Source: Cylindrodendrum hubeiense
Taxonomy: Eukaryota; Ascomycota; Sordariomycetes; Hypocreales; Nectriaceae
NCBI GenBank assembly: GCA_014621425.1
Contig: JAANBB010000097.1
Span: forward strand, 1 to 64,000
Direction of reading: 5' to 3'
Length of the DNA stretch: 64,000 nt
Shown in pieces: positions 50,290-60,131 of this stretch (positions within the stretch are counted from its first letter, which is position 1; the number at the start of each line of letters is the position of its first letter). The notes under the pieces are model-generated. The model made no database searches. It was not told the origin of the DNA and saw only the letters and a list, made by a program, of their open reading frames with translations. The translations under genes and the position numbers were made by a program.

Positions 50290-50366
50290 ATGCGGATAGG
50301 TCCTCTGAATGAACAGATGTTGGCCCGTTGGATATTGCTTCTCTTATTCCTATAGGAGACTTTCGC

Positions 50367-51949
50367 CTACGCCTTGGGCCCGTTTTGGATCGCCATGCCT
50401 TGTTCACTATTCCAAAAGCTTCCGGTCGGGAAGCTGTACGCCGCGATGGCTTCGGGCTTATACTCGACACTATACCCCGCCTCCCAAGGCGTCACGAAAT
50501 AGCCGCTCTCTGTCTTCACCGGGTGTTGCAAGACTTCGCTAAAAGAGTTGATGTGCTCGAGGAGGCTCTTTTCCCCTGAAACGCAGATATAGTTCAGGAG
50601 TGCGAGATGCTGTGTATACTCGTTGAGTCCGATGCCACCACTGTGCGGTACAATGGGCACATTGAACCTAGTTGAAGTCTGTAAGTTATCAAGTCATCTA
50701 GTGGTAGTGGGGTTACACGTACTTCTTTGCCATTAAAAGAACTGCCATGACCTCGTTCACACCCCCAAGTCTGCATGCATCAACCTGACAGTAGTCGATA
50801 GCCTCAGCCTGCAGGAGTTGCTTGAAGATGACGCGGTTTTGGCAATGCTCTCCAGTGGCAACGCCAATACCGTGGGGCTTGAGTGCCTTTCGAATCGCTG
50901 CGTGTCCGAGGATGTCGTCGGGAGAGGTCGGCTCTTCTATGAAGCTAAATGCCATGATTAGCTTTGACAGCCGCTACTCAGTTGCGATACGGCGACCTAC
51001 AGAGGTTTGAATTCGAGAAAGGCGTTCATGTATTCGATTGCCTCTGGAACACTCCACACTTGGTTGGCGTCGAGCATAAGCATCCGATCATAGCCAATTG
51101 TTTCCCGAGCAATCTTAACACGGCGCTTGTCGTCCTCCAGATTGCCGCCGACCTTGAGCTTGAACTTGTCCATGCCCGCGGCCAGGTTAGACTTGATGAG
51201 CTCAACCATTCTCTCATCTGAGAATCCAAGCCAGCCGGCCTGAGTTGTGTATGCTGGGACTGCCCGGTTCTTCCGTGCTTCTTGTATCCTCGCACCTTTC
51301 GTTGATTCCTGGGTCTTCAAGAGGGCCACTGCTTCCTCTGGGGTTATGGCATCGAGAATATAACGGAAGTCAATACACGCCACAAACTCCTCGGGGGTCA
51401 TCTCTGACACCAGCTGCCAGATCGGCTTGTTCAGATACCGACCCCACAGATCCCAGAGCGCGTTGACACAGGCACTTAGCCCGAGATGCATGACACCTTT
51501 CTCCGGACCAACCCATCGCAGTTGGGAGTCGGAAACGAGGTACCGCCACGTCTTGCCCATGCTCTCCGTCAGCTCCCCAAGCGTCTTGCCAACAAGGCGT
51601 TCGGCAATTTGGCGGGCGGCAGCAGTACAGAGGTCGTTGCCACGTCCGATGGTGAAAGAGATGCCATGGCCTGTCAAATCCGTGTTTGTTAGGAGGCGAA
51701 TGTGCGCTGCACTGTAATCCCCCGCGGGATTCATGGCGTCGGATCCTGATGCATCGAGACTAGTTGGGAATCGTAAGTCTTCGACCTACGTTAGTCTCGC
51801 TCGCAATGTCTCTTTGCTGTGGAAAGTCTTGTCGTACCGTAAGACTCGAAGCCAACGATCTTAATGTCAGAGACGGGTAGTCGAGAGCCGGAGAAGGGGG
51901 AGTCCGGGGTTATGCCCTTGTCGCCACTGTTCAGAGCACCAGGCGCCAT
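50367..51949 (-). CDS. Enolase-superfamily acid-sugar dehydratase (L-fuconate dehydratase-like), exon 1 disrupted
   Basis: Exons: about 51838-51949, 51001-51778, 50723-50944 and 50367-50667; expected product ~470 aa. The body is an ENOSF1/L-fuconate-dehydratase homologue: [54 protein letters not shown] (Lys pair), [40 protein letters not shown], and VPHSGGIGL (catalytic His). Known members dehydrate L-fuconate to 2-keto-3-deoxy-L-fuconate with Mg2+. The junction of exon 1 with exon 2 fails by one base: reading from ATG 51949 gives [10 protein letters not shown] and then TAA (51839-51841) just before a good GTACGA donor. Intron 1 has an ACTAAC branch placed for the GTCGAAG acceptor. Initiation at the internal ATG 51724-51726 (MNPAGD) would delete the first strand. 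Neighbour to a Zn2Cys6 regulator and divergent from a transporter. Confidence 0.85.
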
Positions 51950-53326
51950 AATTGCGAAGGAGGATCAATAGAGTTTCGTGCTATTTGTTGCAGCATTCAA
52001 TATGAATGGGAATGCAAATATCTCAAGGCATCGACGGCGGGATACTATGTATGTAGTAAGAAGATTTGCATTTAAGAGCCCTAGGTTGACGACACTTTCG
52101 CCGATTTGCAGTTCCCAGCTCGCCATGATAGCCCCGGAGGCGACCGACCAGTCATACACACGAGTTCGGCGATACGGAGCCAACAGGCGAAAGAAATTAC
52201 AGATTGTGCAGAAGTATACAGAGGCCAGTCACCAGAGGCCATTCGGCTCTTCGGCTCTAACTTGGTAGCGCCGGGATTAATGGCGTCTCACACGCTCCAG
52301 TAAGACGAGGCGATCAGTCGGAGCACCTAGAATCTGGCACTTCCTAGTCTCTACAATCCCCTGCTAGCGGCCGGATCAGCAGTCGGCCCGGCCAGAAACG
52401 GCAGGGGAATGACGGATCGAATGTTTTTGGCCTCTGTTGCGACGGAGGGTGCGGGGCGGCGCGTGGATGATAACCGTGTATGGCTAGTAGTATGGCTAGT
52501 AGCATGGCTGTTGGCGTACTCGGCTAATGAATAACTCCAGTAGCAGCGCTATTCTTGTAGGAACACCAAGCATATATAGTCTCTGTCCCTCCCTTGGCCA
52601 TCTCCGGCTGAAGTTCAATCTTGTCGCATGTCACGTGGCCCGGACTTTCTTCAGCTTTCTTCCGGCACAGGCCGAAGTCGCTCGGTTAGTCAGTCCTTTG
52701 TCAGGCTGGCCGGGCCGACGATTGATCCGGCCGCTAGCAAGGGAGCGGCCGCCACTAGGCAATGTCAGACTCGAGGTGCTCCGACTTAGGGGACACTTGC
52801 AACCACAGATACTCCCCGCCCGTCACAAGCGAGATGGCGTCTGGCGAGTGACCAATAGTAAGACGATTACCTTCGCCAATTCGCTGACAAATCTTACAGT
52901 CATCCATGGCCGGGCGCCGTTTATAAATATCAAAGCTTCAGAGTTGGGTCTAAAGACAGTGGCTTTCGTATTAATGTGGAGAATGCTGGGGAATTCTCTC
53001 TTGATTCTCGGCCTGATTCTCTCTCTGTACCCATGCGCGACTGTTCAGTGCTCTCCCCGCATCTCCAAATCTCAAAATATTTGCAATTTGCAACATCGGG
53101 CCTCTCAAAAACTCGAGCCGTTCGTTTCCCCACAGTCCGAAGCTGTGAATGTAGAGCGATACCAATTCCGTTCAGTTTTGAGCATCGTCGCCCAATGACT
53201 CAACTCCCCTAAGTTGAATATACACTTGACGGTCGTCTGACGGGAATCCTACCATTCGTTTATCCACAATTTTTACTTCACTCCTCAGTTAACTCCACAC
53301 ACAACACGACCCTATACTTTTTTGCC
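51950..53326. promoter_or_regulatory. Divergent promoter between dehydratase and Dal5-type transporter
   Basis: A 1.38-kb head-to-head intergenic region with no supported gene; a 223-codon frame at 52527-53198 lacks any domain and overlaps the repeat arm. It contains a long imperfect inverted repeat (separate entry) rich in CGG/CCG triplets, the half-sites used by Zn2Cys6 factors such as the one encoded next door. Confidence 0.6.
52316..52786. repeat. Inverted repeat, ~80-bp arms, in divergent promoter
   Basis: The left arm is 52316-52395 and the right arm 52706-52786. The inner 33 bp of each (52363-52395 and, reverse complement, 52706-52738) match at 30 of 33 positions, including an exact 16-mer GCTAGCGGCCGGATCA and an exact 14-mer GTCGGCCCGGCCAG. 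The outer 33 bp begin with an exact 13-mer AGTCGGAGCACCT and match at 28 of 33 positions. The 14-15 bp between the blocks are diverged. Each arm has the same orientation relative to the gene it faces. Confidence 0.95.
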
Positions 53327-55089
53327 ATGAATACCATGGATAGCAATGACGACGTCAAGAAAATGACCTCATCAAGTGATTGCGAAGGTGTCGAGCAAGA
53401 GCTTGAGCGGGTAGTTCCAAGCACCATCAACCAGAGCAATGCCGAAATGTACCACGAGGCCTTGTTGCTGTATCCCGACGACAGCGCAATCAACCCTGAC
53501 ATGGAAAAACGACTCAAGCGCAAACTCGACAGGCATATCCTGCCGATACTTGGAATATGCTATTTCTTCTATGTAAATATCTCTAGCGTTTCCCTGGTCT
53601 CAATGAATAGGACTAACTGCCATTTTCAGTATGTTGACAAAACAACTCTTTCCTACGCGGCCATCTTTGGAATCAAGGAAGACCTTAATCTCCATGGCAC
53701 TCAATACGCATGGCTTTCAAGCGTCTTTTATTTTGGTTGGCTAATTTGGTCCATCCCATCCAACTTACTCATGCAAAAGTGTCGCCCTGCATGGTATTTG
53801 TCCTTTAATATCTTCATGTGGGGAGCTCTCTTGATGTGTCAGGTTGCCGTCCAGAGTTTCGGGACTCTATCTTTGTTACGCATCTTGTCTGGAGCGTTCG
53901 AGGCTATCGCCGACCCGGCATTCATGCTCTTTACGACCATGTTCTACACGCGCGACGAACAACCTTCTCGAATTTCAGCCTGGTACGCCTGGAATGGCAT
54001 TGGGGTCGCCGGCGGCGGCTTAATTGGTGAGTCCAGATGTTTGGCTGTTCCAAATCCAGCTATTTAGAGTACTAGCCAATGCTAATCATGGATAAAGGGT
54101 ACTGTATCGGGCAAATTGATGGCCCGCTTGCTTCGTGGCGATACGAATTCCTCATTGTCGGTGCCATTTGCTCGACCTGGGGCCTTTCGCTCTTTTTTCC
54201 TGCTTCCCAACTCGCCAACATCAATCCGGGGATTTTCACATCAAGAACGGCTGCTTCTCATCGCTCGTATGCGCCGCAACCAGACTGGCGTCGAACAGCA
54301 GTCTATTAACTGGGGTCAAGTCAAGGAAGCTTACTTAGACTACAAGACGTGGCTTTTCGCACTCCTTGGATTCGTCTCTGCTATCCCTAATGGAGGCATA
54401 TCGAACTTCTCGACCCTTGTGATCAAAGGGCTGGGGTTTGATACCCTGCATACTACTCTACTGGGAATACCTCAAGGAATTCTGGTGGTCATCTGGATTG
54501 GTCTAGGAGCAACGGCAAACCACTACATGCCGCCGAACAGTCGTACACTTGTTTCTGCTTTATTTATGCTCCCAGCTATGGCTGGAGGTCTGGGTTTTCT
54601 CTTGGCACCGACCGATGCGTACATTGGTCGATTGATCTGCTTGTAAGTCCTCAAAGCATTCTCGACTACTCATATGTCACAAAAGCTAATCTCAGCAGCT
54701 ATCTCACTGGATCTTACCAAGCATCCTTTGTCATATCTCTGTCATTGGTAACTAGCAACACAGGTGGGCAGTCTAAGAAGATGATAGTGTCTGGCATGAT
54801 CTGGTTTGGATCTTGCATCGGTAGTATTGCGAGCCCTTTTTTCTACCGGGTGGAGCAGGCGCCTTCCTACCACTTGGGTATCGGATCACTTCTCGTGGCC
54901 AACTGCGCTCAATTCGCCATTTATTTCGGTCTTCGCTATGTTTTTAAATGGGAGAACAGGCAGAAGGAGGAGCAGCGCGCCATTCTGCGCCAAAGCGGCG
55001 CGTTAAAGGATACTGCAGAGGCGCTAAATGCCACAGCCTTTCAGAATCTGACAGACAAGGAGAATCCAAACTTTGTCTATGTTTATTAG
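53327..55089 (+). CDS. Dal5/allantoate-type MFS transporter (ACS family), frame-shifted
   Basis: Exons: 53327-53572, 53630-54026, 54098-54642 and 54699-55089; 1579 nt, one base over a multiple of three, about 525 aa if read through. Family signatures: LDRHILPILGICYFFYYVDKTTL (helix 1), AWLSSVFYFGWLIWSIPSNLLMQK, RILSGAFEAIADPAFMLFTTMFYTRDEQPSRISAWYAWNG, GSYQASFVISLSLVTSNTGGQSKK, and SIASPFFYRVEQAPSYHLG. Such ACS-family carriers import organic anions, acid sugars, ureides or vitamins with H+. In exon 3 the frame changes inside a run of six T (54193-54198): before it the sequence reads YEFLIVGAICSTWGLSL, after it (one base off) LLPNSPTSIRGFSHQERLLLIARMRRNQTG, both parts of the family consensus. 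One T fewer restores continuity; this is either a real frameshift or a homopolymer error. Confidence 0.85.
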
Positions 55090-55599
55090 AGTACGTAATC
55101 AAGTAATGACAACACTATTCAATGCCATCTCAGCGTTGATGACTTAGATGGAGTTCGACACACTAAATCCTATGGGGGAAGCAGATGCACAACTGCATGA
55201 TGATGTAGATCGTTTGGAAGGACATTAAGCCCTTGATCTCTCATATTCGTACGTATTCTTTGAATTGACCGCTGGGTATGGAATGGTTCGACTCTAGTTC
55301 AGGGTTTTAATTTATTTAGCACATTACCAACAACTGGTCGATGCATTACATGAAGTTGAGGAGCATTTAAATGGAAATGACAAGTCAAAATCACCGAGGT
55401 CACCACGGATGCGCTGAAAACCTAGAGAAGGGAAAGAGATATCATGATTGTGCTTCAGATAAGCTGGGAGTCTAGGTTTGGATTACTCCCGAGGTACTGT
55501 CCCTTAGTCTGGAAGTGAGGGGATGTTTTATTTTGCTGCTGTGGCCTTTCCAAACCCTCTCATCAACAGTTTCCTGTGGTTACTAGCTACACCATCTTA
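55090..55599. other. Convergent 3' spacer, no gene seen
   Basis: Short spacer between the convergent 3' ends of two transporter genes; no open frame of interest. Confidence 0.55.
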
Positions 55600-57331
55600 T
55601 TAAATCTCGCTATCTCCCTTCTTCTGGGCCACAGTAGTATCGAACACATGCTTGTGAAAGTTCCCTGGCTTCACTCCCGTCTCATATGCGGCATCAATTT
55701 CAGCTGTACTTAACCCAGTAGTATCTGGGACAAGAATCCAAGCGCACACGATAAGGAAAACAGTAGTACCAGCGTAGATAAAACCGGTCTTGGCGCCGAG
55801 GTTACCAGAGTCGACGTTGTACATGTAAGGTGTGATAAAGGTGAAGAGCCAAGTGGTTCCAGTCTGGGCGAATATTCCGATTGAGAGAGTCTTGGACCGA
55901 AGGTGGTATGATGGAACCTCGGCGGCAATGGGCCACCCAGCGCCTTGAAGAGTGGAAGCCTGTATCGAGATTAGGACGTTCATTATAACTGCAATGGCCC
56001 AAAGAACACCCTTGCTGGTGGCCCAGTGTAGTCCTCATATTGTGACCATGAAGCAGAAGTTAAGAACAAGCCCTATGAGGACCACAGTTCGTCGGCTGAT
56101 CCGTTGAAGATATGCACCGCCTGCAGCGACGAGCAGGATTGCAAGTCCGAAGCCGCCGATGCCAATATCGAAGCAGTGAACAGCTTCGAGACCCGCGATG
56201 ATGAGGAAGTAAATGTTCTGGGCCAGAAGCGGGGCTCCACCAATGTTGGTCGTCGAGTATAAGAACGCTACCGTCATTGTTCTCTTTAGGTTATGGCCTT
56301 GGAAGCAAGTGATGGATGTGCAAGATTTGTCGGCTTGCTGTTCCAATTCCAGTTGAATTACATGCTTGAGGTTTTCGTATCGATCTTCCGGAGAGTTGCT
56401 GGAGCCATAGATTTGTCTCATGGCCTTGCGAGCGGCGTCGAACTTGCCTCTACTTATCAACCAAGCAGGGGATCTGGTGTGCTTCGTTAGTTTCCCCGCC
56501 GAATAACCATCAGATGCATTACTCACTCTGGAACGACAGCCCATGCAACTGCAGAAAGTCCACCAACGGCCCACTGGATAGCGATCACATTTCTGAAAGC
56601 AGATTCTTCTACTATAGGCACAAAGATCCTCACGATGCCCAGTGCCAAGTCTTGCATGAAAATTATGAAGAGAACCAGGCCAGTCTGAATGGGCGCGCAG
56701 AGCTTTAAGGGGACGACCTTTGAAGGAATTAGCTCCTGTCAAAATCACAAGATCACCACACATACGTCCCCGATATAAGTTGTTGCCACAGCCATGAGGG
56801 CGCCGATGTCGACACCCGACAGCATCTTTTGCAATATACTGCAAAGCAGTTCCAATCAGAGTCAGACTAGCAAAGCTGCAGGCAGGCCACTTGCGACCGA
56901 GTCTATCGGTGACCCAGCCATTAGCAATAGCGCCGAAAGCTTGCATCAGCGCCGACATAGCCGTCCACAGGGACGTCCAAATGGAAGGCAGGTAATATCC
57001 AGTTGGGCCCATAGAGCCGAAGTAAATGAGGAAAGAGGGCATGGAAATAGAAGCACTGTTGGCCACGACATCGAAGCCAGAGACCATTGCGGAGGTGACG
57101 CCAACGGACGCTGACATGGCAATGTTAGCGATTGGCATTCCAAAGTTGCAGAGTGTTGGACTTACCAATGAGCATGGGGCGCCAATGTCGCTTTGCATTT
57201 TCCCAGACGCTCATATCGCGCTCAGCTTTTGCAATTTCTTGACCACTTCGGAGAGCGGCCTCGGGGCCCGACGACGACTCATAGTGAGAGCCATGAGTCT
57301 TCATGTTGTGTAACTCGGTTGATTGGGTCAT
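55600..57331 (-). pseudogene. Sugar permease (MFS sugar porter), disrupted
   Basis: Coding segments: 57166-57331, 56766-57110, 56527-56717 and 55600-56473. The protein is a fungal sugar porter: SGFDVVANSASISMPSFLIYFG (helix 1), NGWVTDRLGRKW, GALMAVATTYIGD followed after an intron by VVPLKLCAPIQTGLVLFI, SPAWLISRGKFDAARKAMRQIYG, TTNIGGAPLLAQNIYF, and GAGWPIAAEVPSYHLRSKTLSIG near the end. Two lesions are visible. Near 56831, after LQYIAK, the frame moves by one base and several residues expected before MLSGVDIGALM are missing. At 56035-56037 an in-frame TGA separates NFCFMVTI from GLHWATSKGVLWAIAVIMN, which is otherwise continuous in the same frame. Both would block a full-length transporter. 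The start shown is MTQSTELHN; an in-frame ATG also lies at 57382. Confidence 0.85.
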
Positions 57332-58438
57332 GCCGTGCCCAAACTGAGATTGATTGTGGTGAGATGAAGCAGGATGATGCATGTGATGAAGGGGAGTTGG
57401 TGTTGTATTTCACTTTCACTGGCAGTGGGCTTTCTCAAACTCGGGGAACCCGGGGCACATGGCGGTGGTAGCGCAGGGTGGACCAAGATCTTAGCGACTA
57501 CCTCTAGGTATTCTGCAACCCTAAACGTGGGTGGACATGACACGCACTCGCTGCGAGTTTGACCGAGAAGCTGCGGTGCAAGTCGTGTTCGCGACACCCA
57601 CTGACTATGCTCAGATGAGGTGTGGTCGCTGGTAGCTGCTCAGGTGTTGATGCCAATTGGTTTCTTGTGGTGGACAACTTGGTCGTACCAGCGCGGACTT
57701 CCCCACAATTTAGATGGGGTGGCAGCCCCATGCATCGCGAAGTATGGCAGCAAGCACCCTTCCTTCGCCAGACGGCCACGAGCAGTCAGCGTATTGTCTA
57801 TGGGAGACCGTTCCTGGATACGGCAATCATGCGGCTATTGGCTGCTGCCCCTTCGGAATCGATGACTTTACAGTAGAAGAGCACTTTGCATTTTGGGGTC
57901 CTGACAAGCATCATCTCGTGTATTCTTGATTCCCAAGCTAACAGACCTAACGATACAATGGGATTCTAATTCGTCGAGGTGGATGAGACTCTAAAGAAAC
58001 GACAATTAATAACCAAATAACCGACTAGATTGGGACATATCGGGTTCCAAGGGCTGTGTAATTACACCACCACGCGGCCGAGGCCCGATTGGGATCTCCG
58101 GATAAATCCCATAGATTCTGGAGTAGGCAGGGGTTTGTGTCCCACGAATTCAACCGGCTCACAGTGGACCTAAGCAGCATTTCCAAGATCAGCGGGCGAT
58201 GTGCGAAGAGAAGCGTGAGGTTTTGTGTGGACTTGGGTGGACTCGCGTGGGCAAGCCCACTTAGTGGCAGGACTGGCATGGTGGACGGGTGGACGGGTGG
58301 ACATTGGAGGTCAAAGACAGGAATTGCTGCGACGCTACGGATTTAGCCTTCACAGTTAAAGGGAACGTTTCCCTGCATCAATAACCTCACCTCACCGACA
58401 CGAAAATACTCAGCTGTGACAAAGTCGACTTATGCCTA
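57332..58438. promoter_or_regulatory. Divergent upstream region of sugar permease and GH43 genes
   Basis: About 1.1 kb head-to-head region with no supported gene. GTGGACGG units repeat at about 58279-58302. CGG/CCG triplets are present around 58075-58100, but I could not find a third clear copy of the inverted-repeat element of the 52-kb promoter. Confidence 0.45.
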
Positions 58439-60131
58439 ATGCATTATCACAACCCAATCATCCCGGGGTTTGCCCCCGACCCCTCTATCATTTTCGTTGA
58501 ATCTGAACAGACATACTTCTTGGTCAACTCCTCATTCCACTTCTACTCTGGCCTGCCCATTTATGCTTCTAAAGATTTACAAGATTGGGTACATATTGGT
58601 AAGCTTGACTGCCTGAATGCGAATAGTTCCGATCCTAAACTACAATTTGATTACTAGGTAACGCGATAAATCGCGAGACGCAAATCCCACTCAACGGGGC
58701 AAAGACAGGCATCTTTAATATTGAAAGCGATCAACCATTGGTGCCCGCTGGCGGACTCTTTGCGCCGACTATTCGTTGGAATCAGGGAACGTTCTATGTC
58801 ATATGCACGAACTTTTTAACAGACGACATCGGCAACGCCAAGTGCGCCAACTTCTATGTCACAGCTACCGATATTTGGTCCCAAAAGTGGTCGGATCCTA
58901 TCTACTTCGATTTCGAGGGTATTGACCCAAGTATCTTTTTCGAGGATGATGGACGGGCTTACGTACAAGGCTCTTGGCGTGATGGCCCCTTGATCGAGCT
59001 GAACTGTACCATACGCCAGTTCGAGATCGATATCAAGACTGGAAAGCCACTCTCCGAGATCAAGAAGATATGGGACGGCTATGTCGGGAAGAGAAATGCT
59101 GAAGGTCCCCATATTTACAAGAAAGATAGTTATTACTACCTGTTGGCAGCTGAGGGTGGAACGTTTGAAGGTCATCTGTTGTCTATTGCACGATCGAGGA
59201 ATATCTGGGGTCCCTACGAAACGGCCGAGTGCAACCCAATCTTGACGGCAGAAGGGAAAGTCGAAGACATTCGGAACACGGGGCATGGCGAAATTCTCCA
59301 AGACGGTGATGGCAGGTGAGTCAGAACCCGAGTTACACCATGTGTTTGGTAAGCTAATGCATCATAGGTGGTGGTGTGTTTGTCTGGGTGTGCGCTACAA
59401 CGATGGCAGGTTCCCTATGGGCAGGGAGACATTCCTTACACCCGTCGAATGGCCAGTGAACGACTGGCCTAAGATTGACCACCCTCGGTTGGAATTCTCT
59501 CGAGATGGTGGGGATATGAAAATCGCTAGCGCACTCGACTCATTTAAGCCAAGTGCTGATACGCCATTCATTCACATACGAGACCCTAATCTTGAGGACT
59601 TCAGGATAGTCGACAACACCATCAGTCTGATTCCCCGTGAGATCGATCTCTCTTCCTTATCTGGGTCCCCGTCCTTCATAGGCCAATGGCAGCGTCACTT
59701 CACAGACACCGCGAAGGTGACACTGGGAACTGCCTTCCGAAGGGGGTAACTTGAAGGCCGGCTTGACCATTTTCAAGGATGAATATCGTCATGGGGACGT
59801 CTACTACGATTCATCCTTAGGAGCGGTCGTTCTCCGTCTCGCAAGTCCGCAAGAAACCCAGCATAAAATCCATGTGATCTCTAAGGCCACTATCACCAAA
59901 AGAGTAGTCGGCAAACTTGTCTTGCGAATACAATCTAGCAAGCAAGATTATGCCTTTGCTTTCTCGAGTGATGGGGAAGAGGACTGGAGGACGCTTGGTT
60001 CTGTTCCTTTGGAGTCATTTGCCCAGAAAGACGTTACGGGGACTGTATTTGGAGTTTTTGCCGTGGGTGACTCTGCTAAAGATGGCAAGGAATGCTTAGC
60101 TACTTTCCGAAACTTTCAACTTAACTATTAG
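58439..60131 (+). pseudogene. GH43 glycosidase (beta-xylosidase/arabinofuranosidase-like), frame-shifted
   Basis: Segments: 58439-58598, 58658-59315, and 59368 onward. The five-bladed propeller shows all three GH43 catalytic positions: NPIIPGFAPDPSII (general base Asp), GIDPSIFFEDDG (pKa-modulating Asp) and AEGPHIYKK (general acid Glu). FPMGRETFLTPVEW marks the end of the catalytic domain. A C-terminal beta-sandwich follows (GQWQRHFTDTAKVTLGT, then LKAGLTIFKDEYRHGDVYYD to FRNFQLNY at 60131). Between LGT and LKAG the reading frame changes (about 59730-59750); the first frame meets TAA at 59747-59749. The catalytic domain would survive but the C-terminal domain would be lost. No signal peptide is seen, so the enzyme would be intracellular, acting on imported oligosaccharides. 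Substrate is not readable. Confidence 0.82.

Noticed and set aside
52316..52786. Intact transposon with terminal inverted repeats
   Set aside because: No coding content in the 310-bp centre, no clear target-site duplication, and uneven conservation within arms; kept instead as a possible regulatory repeat.
52527..53198. 223-codon plus-strand frame in the dehydratase/transporter promoter
   Set aside because: It runs through an arm of the inverted repeat, has no domain, and shows no protein-like pattern.
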